Shown in pieces: positions 50,174-60,800 of a stretch of 64,000 nt of DNA (within the stretch, counting starts at the first letter, position 1; each line of letters starts with the position of its first letter). The stretch spans positions 34,119,602-34,183,601 of the forward strand of contig CM060464.1 in NCBI GenBank assembly GCA_030544235.1. Reading direction: 5' to 3'. The notes below the pieces were generated by a model. It saw nothing but the letters and a program-made list of their open reading frames with translations, was not told the DNA's origin and made no database searches. A program made the position numbers and the translations under genes. The stretch is from Lepturacanthus savala. Its lineage: Eukaryota; Chordata; Actinopteri; Scombriformes; Trichiuridae.

Positions 50174-52501
50174 TTATCGGGGGTTTGGCTCCTCCTCCAG
50201 TAGGAGGAGTCTTAGCTCCTCCCCCATCCGGGGCGGTCTCACTTCTCGTCGCTCAATGGTGGACGTGACGATCAATTTGACACACCCCAGTATCAGAAGG
50301 CATAGGATTACAATTCCTAGCCCCATCAACAGGTACAGCACCAACTTTTGGGCCAGGCCCGACAGTTGCTCGTAGATTTGGGTGGCACCTTCTTCCACCT
50401 TTTCAACAATTTCTTTAGGGATTTCTTCAATGCTTTCGAGAACAGTGCGCCCCCAGAGTTCAGCGACGGTGCATTCGTGGTCCCCACAGTGCAGCCATCC
50501 CTCATGAGGCTGTTCACACGTCCCGTTGTTATACATTTTGTTTGGGCCCAGCCATTCATACCCCTCTATCTCTTTGCCTTCACAAAGACCTTTACGGAAG
50601 GCATGACCTTCCATTCTGCTTCGTTCTGCTTCGCCGACGAAAGGTATGATCTGGCCTGTCACCCTCTTCCAATCAGCCATCTGGCCTAACAGCATTTTAG
50701 CGCACCCTTGGGACAATGAGTTGGTTGATCTCTGCCAAACAGGTTCGTTGGTAGCGCGGGTCAAATTTCTTCTTACATGTGTGTTGCTTCTCACCCACTT
50801 AGTTCCCTGGCGGAAAGCACCGTACTTCTCCTCATACCATTTGTCACAGGTACTTTCCCAACCTGGTATTTCCCCGCAAGGCCTGCTGGCTAGTTCAATG
50901 TTACAGGTGGTGTTGGATGAATCACATGTCATTTTCCATGGTCTAGGACTGACAGTGAGTTGAGGCCTCATGCCCGTTCCCAGATACCACTCTGCAAGCC
51001 CATCGCCCAGGGAATAGACTGTAGCCAGGTACTGATACTTCACCCAATAGTTGTCAGATCGATTTAGACATGGTACGACCCATTCTTCTATTTCTTCTTG
51101 CTGCAGCCCCCACCAAGTGCGTTCGGTAACTCGGTAGAAATGTTCCACCCAGGCTTGCAGCGTCCCTTTAAGAGTTTTGTGTTTCTTGACTTTTGAACAG
51201 TTGTAGCGCCAGTTTCCCGACTGCCAGGCACTCACTTGATTGATGTCACATCTAGGCGTAACCCAGGGGTATTTAGCCCCGGCACCCGTTTCAAACTCTG
51301 TGCCGTCAAGGTTGCTGACCATTCTATTAACTGCACATTCGTCAATCTTCTTAAAATCTTCTTTTGGCACTGACCACAGGTCATCTGGGGTCGGCAGGCG
51401 TTGTACATACATCTCATTTTTTGAAGGTCCTATTAAATCCCCTCCTTTGGCAGGCATTAACACCTTGTAGCTTCCTCTCAGATGGGTAACCCCCTTCTTC
51501 CATACCCATGGCAGGGTATCATTCAACCAGTCTTCGTGTGTTATCCATCTTGCTAACATAGCTTCGGGCATTAATGCTGCTGTTTCTTCTTTTACCATGC
51601 TCAAGGTTAAATAATTTTGACCCTGGCACATGAGGGGCCCTAAGTTCCACATGCATGGATCGAGTTTGAATGCCTTTTCTTTTAGACATTTCTGGAGCCT
51701 GCTTAGGATTGGTCGGGTGTTGGTAGGTGGCACCTCGAGGATTGGTGCCGGAGTACCTTCAGCTGTCGCCGCCTCTTCGGCCCCCGTCACGTTCCCGGTG
51801 TCATTCCTCGCCCACTCGACCTCGGGCCTCTTGGGTCGATGTTCACATTTTAGATTCAAATTGCCCAAAAATCCATCAGGTTTTGGGATAGATGTATGGC
51901 ACCTCTTCACTTGATGTGAGGCCGGCTGCACCACCTCTTCCTTCCAGTATGTAACATTCGGCTCTTGGTCGTTCTTCACACATGTCTTGGTGTAGTACCA
52001 GTCAGGGCTCTGTCCATCTATCTGGATCCAATTTACTTGGGTTTGTCGGGTTTCATTACTGATTAGGTTCAGCCAATATAGTAGAATCTTTTCTTTGGAT
52101 CCTACTACGGCTTCTAGGATTTTTCTAGATGTGTTGTTCCCCCATAAGCTTAACCAAATGCTGAGGGTTTCATTGTCGTTTTCAGTCAAATTAAACTGCT
52201 TTTTAAGCAGTGCCGTTTGGCTGGAGGTGTTTAAAATTCAAAGATTCTGCAGCAGGTTTGTCAGACTGGTCTCATTTTCTTCTGGTTTTGGGTTGTTTAA
52301 GACTGTTACTTCACTGTTCACCTCCCAGCAACTCTGATTGTAGACTCTTGTAGTTATATAACTAATGCGAAGATGTTTTTGTTCCCAGGGGAGATCCCCC
52401 AAATGATACAGGATGGCCAAAACCGTCACCACTCCAACAACTCCCACCATCAGCTTGGTCTTGGTCCATCTCGGGTCATAATGGGCCCCTCGGGGTCGCA
52501 T
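50174..52501 (-). pseudogene. env: Envelope glycoprotein gene with one in-frame stop
   Basis: The ATG at 52,501 opens a frame with a hydrophobic segment at about residues 17-32 (LMVGVVGVVTVLAILY). After 87 codons it meets TGA (52,240-52,238), then runs on in the same frame for 16 plus 671 codons to 50,174. Features are many N-X-S/T sites, numerous cysteines, a furin-type RPKR about 222 codons from the ATG, a C-terminal membrane anchor (LVLYLLMGLGIVILCLLILG) and a charged tail of about 30 residues. An internal N-terminal anchor followed by a furin site recalls the long leader of foamy-virus Env, but I see no wider similarity to state. No CX6CC motif was found. The TGA could be a lesion, a sequencing error or a real boundary between two products. 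It acts, if made, in the viral membrane for entry. Confidence 0.85.
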
Positions 52502-52621
52502 GCTCGTTGCTTTTGGCTCTGTTCTTTGAGCTGGTGTGTTCTGTTCCTGTTGTGTCCGTTAGGCTTTATCTCATAGTCAGTGTTCGTAGCTCCACCTCTG
52601 CTCTGCTCACCTCAGCAATTT

Positions 52622-53296
52622 TTATTCTTCTTCTGGTTTTGTCTTTGTAGGCGGGCGCGGCCACGCAGCCGCGTCTCCTGGGTTTAGGGGACTAAGCCGC
52701 CAACACCGTTTCATCTGATATTCGGTGCGTCTTTTGACTTCTTCTTGTTGCCATCTTTTTTCTAGATAGATGGCTTTACATAATTTTTTCTTGTTATCAC
52801 GTACAATTTCACAAACTCTTCCTTCTTGATTAGTAATTATTAGGTGAGCGATTGATGATTTCACTGCCCCCCAGGGTTCACTGGTTGTGGACTGGTCCCA
52901 TCGTGCTGGAACATTCATGATGACCCCTTTCCCCACTCTTCCTTGGTTCAACAATGCCCCAGCCCATGGTGCCGTCTGCCAGATGATTTGTTCTCCAACA
53001 CAAATCTCAACATATGGACCCATGGTGCACTGGATCTCGCTCGCTGCTTCTTCTTTTCTTTCGGATGGTTTGCTACCACAGCAGCAATAATCATTGGTTC
53101 GAACTTTTATTAGAGTTTGTTGATGAATTACTGGATACTCGTACATGACTATCATATTGTAGGGATCTGGTAATTTTACTTTGAATCGATTATTTATTGT
53201 AGAGGTGTTACATGGTTCTGTTCTCCACTGTTGCCACTGAGTTATTCTTACTCTTCCTTTATTTCTTCTTTTTTTCTCTTGCTGCCGATCCGTCAT
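52622..53296 (-). CDS. Accessory ORF 2 between pol and env, 224 codons
   Basis: The ATG at 53,296 lies within the end of the preceding ORF (38-bp overlap). The N-terminus is strongly basic (QQEKKRRNKGRVR), a likely nuclear or RNA-binding signal. The middle has YCCCG and several tryptophans; the C-terminus is proline/lysine-rich. No signal peptide or membrane segment. I recognise no family. The pol-env interval is where lentiviruses carry vif/vpr-like genes, so a regulatory or host-antagonist role is possible but unproven. The intact frame in a young provirus supports it being a real gene. Confidence 0.7.
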   Translation of the reverse strand: MTDRQQEKKRRNKGRVRITQWQQWRTEPCNTSTINNRFKVKLPDPYNMIVMYEYPVIHQQTLIKVRTNDYCCCGSKPSERKEEAASEIQCTMGPYVEICVGEQIIWQTAPWAGALLNQGRVGKGVIMNVPARWDQSTTSEPWGAVKSSIAHLIITNQEGRVCEIVRDNKKKLCKAIYLEKRWQQEEVKRRTEYQMKRCWRLSPLNPGDAAAWPRPPTKTKPEEE

Positions 53297-54668
53297 CTTT
53301 GGAGTTTCGGCTGGATTTGAAACGATCTAAGAATTTCTGGAACTTTGTCTTCTCTTTCGGTGTTTCCTCCTTTTTTTCAGGAGGTGGATTGACTTGCTCT
53401 TCGGTGGCACTGCATACTTTGAGGGCCAAGGAGTATACCCCCTTGTACGGAACCAACACTGCTTGGATTTTGACCTCGACCAGATATATTTCATCAGGAT
53501 ACAGGGGACCCGGTGCTCGGTGAACGTATGAGCCCGGAATTTGGAGAATTCTCTCTCTCACTTCCGCTTCAGGAGTGACTTTGCAGAACAGCCTTTTTTC
53601 TCTTATTTGTGCTGCAGGATTACCCCACCCATCTAGGCGGGTCATGTAATAATGCTGACGATTCCAGTTTCTGCCGGGTTCTTCAGGAATGACGTCATCT
53701 GTCTTGAGCCATGGCAGACGAGGATCAGTGACCATCTCTCGGGCCAGTTTCCCCCAACATGTGAGTTCCCAAGGCCCTAACCACCCTCCTCGGACTGCCA
53801 TGTCTTGAAGAGCCTCTGGAAAGTGGTTTATGTCGTCTCTTGGATCATGATTGTGCCCGGGTTCTCGATAGATCCGGAACCGCTCTTGAACTTTGGCTTG
53901 ACCAATCAATAGGCCTCTGGCCTCTTCCAAATTAGTGTATGGCCAGCCTTTATCGAGGGTTTCTATCCACCCAGTTTGCAATGCTAAGGTGCAGCAGCTT
54001 GCAAACCTCACGGGCGGTGCTGACGCCCCCTCCATGGGCTCTACTGCTCCTCCCGCTGCTTCTGCTGTCCAGTTCTCTGGATCAGGAGGCAACTGGTCTA
54101 AGACCAGTAGTGGATTGGAAAATTTGCGGACTTGCCAACCCTCGGCGACACAGATTTCTCTGAGTCGTCCGGATCTCACTTCAAGTTCGCAGGTACCACA
54201 TCTAATTAGTTCAGTGCCTGTCCATGCGCACTGACAGCCCAAGTGACCTCTGGAGTCTTTTCTAAGGTCCCATTGGGTAATGATTTTTAGTCGGGGCAGT
54301 CGTTCTGTCCGACATTGAGAACATATTAAAGCATCAGTTACTTTGACTGGACCGGGTGTGGTTCCATCCAGCCCGTAAATACCATCTCTCTCTCGGCCCG
54401 GCACCCTCGTGAGTCTTTCATTGCCTGGGCCATTCCACGCGATGGGGAGTTGAGATAACGCCCCACAGCTTACACATACTCCGTCCGGAGCTTTTCTCCA
54501 GAGTATGGGCTCAGGTTCCCATTCATTGATGTAGCCTTTTTTAGCAAAAGTTAACTTGGTGATAGCCCTGCCAACGCAGAGCTCATGTTGCCCTCTCCTC
54601 ATGACAACCACTCCCTGGATATTAGCTACCCGTATCCAGGGGGGCAGGTTCTGTGTTCTTGAAGCCAT
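53259..54668 (-). CDS. Accessory ORF 1 between pol and env, 469 codons, cysteine-pair protein
   Basis: It starts with ATG 27 bp after the pol stop. Cysteine pairs fall at residues 65/68 (CVSC), 116/119 (CSQC), 145/147 (CQC) and 157/160 (CGTC), spaced like two zinc-binding units. The middle is tryptophan-rich and without membrane segments. The last 55 residues are lysine/glutamate-rich and end in four lysines. No family is recognised. It could be a zinc-binding regulator, a capsid-like or nucleocapsid-substituting protein (Gag lacks a zinc knuckle), or a captured host gene. It overlaps the next ORF by 38 bp, suggesting expression from the same or a bicistronic spliced mRNA. Confidence 0.75.
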   Translation of the reverse strand: MASRTQNLPPWIRVANIQGVVVMRRGQHELCVGRAITKLTFAKKGYINEWEPEPILWRKAPDGVCVSCGALSQLPIAWNGPGNERLTRVPGRERDGIYGLDGTTPGPVKVTDALICSQCRTERLPRLKIITQWDLRKDSRGHLGCQCAWTGTELIRCGTCELEVRSGRLREICVAEGWQVRKFSNPLLVLDQLPPDPENWTAEAAGGAVEPMEGASAPPVRFASCCTLALQTGWIETLDKGWPYTNLEEARGLLIGQAKVQERFRIYREPGHNHDPRDDINHFPEALQDMAVRGGWLGPWELTCWGKLAREMVTDPRLPWLKTDDVIPEEPGRNWNRQHYYMTRLDGWGNPAAQIREKRLFCKVTPEAEVRERILQIPGSYVHRAPGPLYPDEIYLVEVKIQAVLVPYKGVYSLALKVCSATEEQVNPPPEKKEETPKEKTKFQKFLDRFKSSRNSKDDGSAAREKKKK

Positions 54669-54695
54669 CAGTCTTTTGGCCTCCTGGTTACTTCT

Positions 54696-57600
54696 CTAGA
54701 TTGGTACTGGTTTCAGTTGCTCTACTCCTTGGATTCCATGATCTCTTGTTAGAACTGTGTTGAGGTCAAGAATCTCTATGACTTCATCGTGTCGGTCGTA
54801 TTTAGGATACACAGCCACCCCTTCTGGGCGTGCTCTTGCTTTTAGCCACACCTTTTGGCCCACTTTGATTGGGTAGCTTGAGTCAGGACCCGCCTCTAAC
54901 TTGGGGGCCTTCCTCCCAATCTCTGCAGCTCGGTATGGCCTCTCATTTAGCTCTTGTGCAGGCGGCGGGCGGCCTTCTCTGACCCGGTCATTCAGCGCTT
55001 CCCCCAGTTCGACCATTTTGGTGCTCCACTCTTTACCGTTAGCATTTTTTGCTATCCAATTTTTTATTAATGCTATCGTTCGCTCTACTACCCCATTTGC
55101 TTGGGGGGTGTAGGGGGGTGAATAGATTCGCTGCACCCCGTGCTTTTGGCACCAGCTGTCAACGATAGCATTTTTAAAATGTGTGCCATTGTCGGTTCTG
55201 AGCTCTTTTGGAACACCGAGAGCGCTGCAGGCTTGTTCTAGGAGAGACACCACACTGCTACCTGTGGCTCTTCTTGTTGGTTTTGCTATTGCATACCCCG
55301 ACTTAGAGTCAACCATCACCAGCAGATAGCGCTCTCCCTTTTTGCCTGTTGTTCCCATAGGTCCAGCCACATCCATGCAGACTGACCCCCATGGGATTGT
55401 GCTTTTGATGGTTTGACCGGTCATACGCTGCCCTTTCCGCCCTGCGTTGTATTGCCCACACACTTGACAATTTCTGAGAATTTCTTTGACACGCTTTTCT
55501 GGAATCCACAGCTGCATCTTCTCCAGCCCTTTACGTGTTGGTAGTATACCGGCATGACCGATGTCCTCATGGACTGCCAGTATCACTTCTTCCACGCAGT
55601 CTTCGGGAACCACTCTTCCTTTTGCTGAGTTTTCCCACTCTTTCGCCCCTGTTAGTAGTACCCTACGTGCTTGCACGTATTGGTCGACTTCAGCATTACC
55701 CTGCCAATGTTCACCCTTGGTAGTGTGCGCCCTCTGGTGCACCACTTCAAGGTCTATGTTCATTTTTAATTCGGCTATTTTTCGCCACAGGTCGCTGTGA
55801 GCTACTGGTTTGCCCTTAGCGCCTTCAAAGCCGTTTTCAAGCCAGATTTCTAAGTCTTCTTTTAATGCTTGTGCACAATAGAAGCTATCAGTGATTATCT
55901 TGGCTTGTTTGATTTTGCGTTTTTCCATTTCTAGCAGGCCTTCAACCACAGCGGTAACTTCTCCTGTCTGTGCTGTGCCTGCCACCTTTCCTCTTTGTCT
56001 GTATTCTTCTTTGCCATTCTTTTTAAGAATGAAACCCCAATAGGCCTTTTCATCCTGGCCTTTTTTGGAACCATCTGTGTACAGCTCCCATTCTTTTTCT
56101 TCAGTTTTCATTTTTGGGGTTTTCTTTTTGCTTGGAACAGGGCCAGCCGGCCCTATTTCTAAGTCTGGATCGAGCAGAATGTCTTCCCATCTCGCCCATC
56201 TGGTGTTGGTTGCTTTGGTGCTTTCCACGGTTCCTTTTCTTAGGTAACGGTGTACAGCACTCTGTGTTTCTACTTTGATGGGCTGCCCTTGGGCGAGCTC
56301 TTTCAGTGCCCCCCAATATCTTGCAAGGACAGCCAACTCTTTTTCTTCAGGCATGTATTTTCTTTCTACTGATGTTAGGACGTAGCTCCAGAGTGCTATC
56401 ATCCCACCACCTTCGTTCTGGACCACCACCACTGCGTTATCTTCGTCACAGTGGATCGTTGCTTTTAAGCTGCTTTCAATTTCTCTGGGTTCTAGAGTCT
56501 CTGCTTCAGATATTGCTTTTTGTAGAGCTTTGAGATGTTCTTGATCCGTCGCTGTCCATGTCCATCCATTTTTTCCAGAAACTATCACTTCTTCTTCACT
56601 CTCTTCTTTCTGGATTTTTCTTAGTTTCTGGTAGAGGGGTCTTGCTAATTTCTGGTACCCCCTCACATGATCTCTGACGTAGTTGCACAGGCCTAATATA
56701 CTTTGAAGATCTCTTACTGATGTCGGAGGGGTTATTTGGGTTATCTTTTCTCTGTAGCTTTCTGCCAGGCCCAACTCTGTTGACACAGTGAACCCCAAAT
56801 AGTTCACTTCCAGTTGTGCTAACTGGCATTTTTTCAAATTCAATTTCAAACCGGATTTAGACAGCCGCTCAACCACTTCTTGTAACCGATTCAGATGTGT
56901 TTCTTCATCATCATCAGCAAAGTATACATCATCAATGTATACTGTCACTCCAAGGCCCTCCAGGATCTTCATGACGGCTTCTTGGAATACATTAGGACTG
57001 TTCTTGTAGCCCTGTGGTAGGCGAGTCCAGCAATAGGACGTGCCTTTGTGAGTGAACGCCGTCTTTGGCTGTGAGACTGCAGCCAGAGGCAATGACCAGA
57101 ACCCGTTTGCCAAATCAATACAGGTTTTGTACTTTTTTACTTGCAGTGTTTTAAGCGTGCCTTGCGGATTTATGAGGCTGGCTCGGTTAGCCACTGTTCT
57201 TCTGTTTAGGGCTTTGAAGTTGATTACTGCCCTCCAACCTCCTCCGCTGACAGCAGACTTTTGCACCCCCTGTATTGGACTGTTGGTGATTGGATTTGGC
57301 TCTTTCCTGATCACCCCCTGCTCCAGTAACTCTGAGACGATCAGATCCATCTCTTCAACTGCATTTGGGTTTATCGGGTACTGGCGCACAGGTGGATGTA
57401 CTCCCCCAACAATGGTGTGTGCATACTCGGGGCCTAGGGCTCCGCAATCATTTTTGAATTTTGCAACTACTGCTTTCTCTAGGATTTTTCGCAATCTTCT
57501 TTTGCCTTGCATGGACAGGTCACTTGCTTGGATCTTCTGCTCCATTGTTTCTGTCACGTCAACTTCTTTGAACCATTGGACTTTGTTGGGTTTGAGCCTG

Positions 57601-57896
57601 AGCTCAATCAGTCTTTTTTCTATGCTTTGGTCATTGTCTAAGTCATTTATGGATACCAGGTTTTGAGGACCTAGCACCCATACTTTGTTTAGCCATATTG
57701 CATATGGCAGTGTTGTTTTTCTCCCATCGGCCATCACCACTTCAAGCGTGCCTTTTGGTCTTAACTTTCGACGAGTCATAGATACAGTGGCCCCTGTATC
57801 TACTAGGTAGGGTTCACCATTTATGGTGGTGTATATTTCGTTTCCCACCCAGTAAGCACGCTCTAGAACGACTCGTCGAAGCTGAGCTGATTGTAG
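54696..57896 (-). CDS. pol: Pol: protease, reverse transcriptase, RNase H, integrase
   Basis: The frame is the gag frame, continuing directly after the gag TGA, so no ATG is needed. Counting from the GTG at 57,848: protease LVDTGA at 15-20; RT with IDLANGFWSLPL (244-255), LPQGYKNSP (277-285) and catalytic YIDD (304-307); RNase H with TDGS (D592), E630, D654 and D722; integrase zinc site H760/H765 and C794/C797; and catalytic D826, D886 and E922 with 35 residues between the last two. All catalytic residues are present and there is no internal stop, so the enzymes look functional. The frame ends 27 bp before accessory ORF 1. Gag-Pol would be made by reading through TGA; a separate spliced pol mRNA, as in foamy viruses, cannot be excluded. 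Confidence 0.97.
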   Translation of the reverse strand, partial: LQSAQLRRVVLERAYWVGNEIYTTINGEPYLVDTGATVSMTRRKLRPKGTLEVVMADGRKTTLPYAIWLNKVWVLGPQNLVSINDLDNDQSIEKRLIELRLKPNKVQWFKEVDVTETMEQKIQASDLSMQGKRRLRKILEKAVVAKFKNDCGALGPEYAHTIVGGVHPPVRQYPINPNAVEEMDLIVSELLEQGVIRKEPNPITNSPIQGVQKSAVSGGGWRAVINFKALNRRTVANRASLINPQGTLKTLQVKKYKTCIDLANGFWSLPLAAVSQPKTAFTHKGTSYCWTRLPQGYKNSPNVFQEAVMKILEGLGVTVYIDDVYFADDDEETHLNRLQEVVERLSKSGLKLNLKKCQLAQLEVNYLGFTVSTELGLAESYREKITQITPPTSVRDLQSILGLCNYVRDHVRGYQKLARPLYQKLRKIQKEESEEEVIVSGKNGWTWTATDQEHLKALQKAISEAETLEPREIESSLKATIHCDEDNAVVVVQNEGGGMIALWSYVLTSVERKYMPEEKELAVLARYWGALKELAQGQPIKVETQSAVHRYLRKGTVESTKATNTRWARWEDILLDPDLEIGPAGPVPSKKKTPKMKTEEKEWELYTDGSKKGQDEKAYWGFILKKNGKEEYRQRGKVAGTAQTGEVTAVVEGLLEMEKRKIKQAKIITDSFYCAQALKEDLEIWLENGFEGAKGKPVAHSDLWRKIAELKMNIDLEVVHQRAHTTKGEHWQGNAEVDQYVQARRVLLTGAKEWENSAKGRVVPEDCVEEVILAVHEDIGHAGILPTRKGLEKMQLWIPEKRVKEILRNCQVCGQYNAGRKGQRMTGQTIKSTIPWGSVCMDVAGPMGTTGKKGERYLLVMVDSKSGYAIAKPTRRATGSSVVSLLEQACSALGVPKELRTDNGTHFKNAIVDSWCQKHGVQRIYSPPYTPQANGVVERTIALIKNWIAKNANGKEWSTKMVELGEALNDRVREGRPPPAQELNERPYRAAEIGRKAPKLEAGPDSSYPIKVGQKVWLKARARPEGVAVYPKYDRHDEVIEILDLNTVLTRDHGIQGVEQLKPVPI

Positions 57897-60800
57897 TCAG
57901 GACTTCCCAGCCGAATCCTTTTTACGGGATTCGATGAGCTTGGACTTCTCAGCGGGGCTGAGCTTGTCAAACTCGGCTTGGGACAGGCGACCCGCCGGTT
58001 GCATCTTTACTGGCACTCGCCTTTCAGTTCCCCCCTGTTGACCTTGTGCGGGAACTGATGCTGGATTTTGCGATCTTGGTTGATATGAGTCGCTTCTCAT
58101 CTTGTTGTAAGAGCCCTGACTTTCTTTGGCTCTTTGTTGTTTCAGGCTTTTGTTCAGACAGTCAAATGCTACCACTGCTTTTCTTATGTCTGTATCATTA
58201 TGTGCTGAGTGGTGCATGCGTTTAAATTCATTTGCCCCAGGCAGTCCTTCTGTGACTTTTCCCAGGAATGCTATGGCTCTCTTCGGATGGATTTCACTGC
58301 TTTCACTGGCCCACAGCGTGGCCAGATCTTCACCTGCTCTCAGCCTACGATTGAGTCGGTGGGCTTTGGCGTCTTCATCATCACCTTCCCCCATCGTCAC
58401 CAATTCATAGAACTCTTGAGCGGTTTGTTGGGCTGGTACTTGGATCTGCATCACTTTGCCTATCCATAGTCTCTTTACTTGCTCACTCACATGCTGCTGG
58501 TTAACCATTCTCCAAGTGTCACAAAGATAATTCTTTGGAGCCTCCCCCGGTCCCTGTGGCCGGATCAGGGTTATCAACCCGTTCAGGTCTTTGAGAGATC
58601 TCGCTCTCTCTCTTCTGTCTTCTTCGCTGCTGTCTGAGACAGGTGACCTGTCACGGATTGTGCTTTTCCTGGAGGGAGTAGGGCTAGCCTTATGACGGCG
58701 TCGCTCTCTTGGTGCTTCTGGTAGTGCAGCGCCGAGGGGGACATCTATCTGCTCTGATATCTGCCTCTCGGTTTTCTTTGGTTTCAGTGGGATAAAGTCT
58801 TCATCATCAGATTCTGACTCGGTGTCTGCTGCTTCTTTTACTGCAGCTACTATTTTGGGTTTGACTTTTCTCAGCAGGAAATCATGTGCTATTTCTATAT
58901 AGCTTCTTCTAAGTGTTTCAGTCATTTTTGGGTCTTGTGCCAGTTTTGCATATGGTGGCATGTTGGCTATGTTGCAATAATCACCATAGGTGTACCCCTC
59001 ATCTCCGTCCACTGGTTCCTTCATCTTCGAGTTCCAGCTTTCAGGAGGTTCCACCAATGCTTGATCAACTGACGGCACATATACAAATCTGCCGTCTCTG
59101 GCTTTCAGCGGACCCCATTCTGGACATCTGGCTCGTCTTGCGGACGGCTCCCCAGGGTTGTGATACGCTGGAGGTTTTTTGCCAGGTCTGTTGTAAGTCA
59201 TCATCTTCACTCTTTCAGGTTGTCGTTGGGCCATAAGCCAGCTCGAGTCACTGGCTGCGTCCAGTTCCTCGCCCGACTCCCCACTTCCTTCTCCCTGCCC
59301 TGCTCCCCCTTCTTCAGGTGCTCTCAGGGGCTGAATTCTGCAGGGCCGTGCAGGGGAGTGACTCTCTGATGGGCATCTTGAGGCCTGGTCGTTTCTGACT
59401 TCACGTATTGGTTGATAGTACTGGCTTGTTGAGCGGTCAGGTTCTGCTGGAGGCCCATCATCAAACCCTTGGCCTTTAGGGACTATATCCCACCTGGGTA
59501 TTGATACACCTTGCCCCGTTCCATGCTGCCCCATTTCATCTACTGGATCATCATGGATTGAGTGCTGGTATTGCGGAGCATGAGGCAAACTTCCCCACCT
59601 TACACTAGGTGCTCTGGAGGGTGGCTTGGACTCTTCTGCAGGCTCTGTTCCGGCCAGCCAGTTGCTTCTTGGTTCTAGTTCTGATGTTACTGGTGGACGA
59701 TATGGCGTTGGAGCTCTGTAGCGGTTTGACCCCTGCTCTGGTGACGACGGATAATTATTGTTGTCGTCTGGCCAGCTGCTTTGCCGGTCTGGTGGGCCGG
59801 CAGGCTTGATTGTTGTTACGTCTTCTGTTGGGTTCATCATATCATATGCTCCCCCTGGACTCATTCGGGGGTCATATACTACAGTGACTGTCTTCACTGC
59901 GCTCCACACCCCTTTAATTCTGTCATGGGCTTTTATTGCCGCAATTACCCCTTTTTCCACTGCTCTCCAATACTTCAATGGCGCTCCGCAGTAAATCAGG
60001 GGTATAGTGACAGAGTCTAGTTTTTGGTTGCTGGCGTGCATTAACCCTGTAGCTACCGAGATCATGACTCGCTCTTGGTAGGTCACTGCATCTTCGGTAA
60101 ACAGTGGGTCTAACACATGGAGGACGAAGTCAGCCCACTCGATTTCAGGTGTGGGTATTTGCACAACGTCTCCCGGGCCGATTGGGGCCCGTTCATTTCT
60201 TGCTTGGCATATTTTTTCTCGATAGGTTTTGCCACACATTTCTCCCCACTCATTTCTCAGTTGTTCTTCTATAAACAAACTGGATGACGACCACACTAGG
60301 GCAGCTGCTGCTTTGGTCTTTCTTAAACCCTCCCAGCTTCGCTGCACGACGGTGTTGTTTGTCATTCTCGTGCGGTCTCGGGTTTGTGGCTTTCTCTCAG
60401 GTTTCTGGGCTGGATGCATCGGGGTATAGTTCGGTGCGACATATGAATCATCAGATTGTTCCCCAGTCCTGTTTGTTTTCATTGTTCTCTTCCCTGGGAG
60501 CTCCTGTCCCCGTTTCTCCGTCTCCAATAATTCAAATCTTGGTATTATTGGATTTATGACTGACGTGTGTGGGGGTACAGGTCGGAATGTTGATGGACCA
60601 GCGGGCGTAGAAGAGTTATGCCTTGTGAGGAGATCTAACAACAATGGGTTGTTAATCTGGGGAGTTGAGGGTAATGGCGTATTCAGTTTTGATTTTTGGT
60701 TTTCAATTTCTTTCTTCACTTCTTCACATCTTTTTTTGAATAACTCCCTTTTCTCCTCATGCTTTTGTGACAACCTCCGAAGCTCCTCTGTCTGCTCCAA

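Noticed and set aside
57052..57666. Plus-strand 204-codon frame opposite pol, and other antisense frames in gag, env and accessory genes
   Set aside because: They are shadows of conserved sense-strand frames. I considered an HTLV-type antisense gene, but none has a plausible start, composition or promoter.
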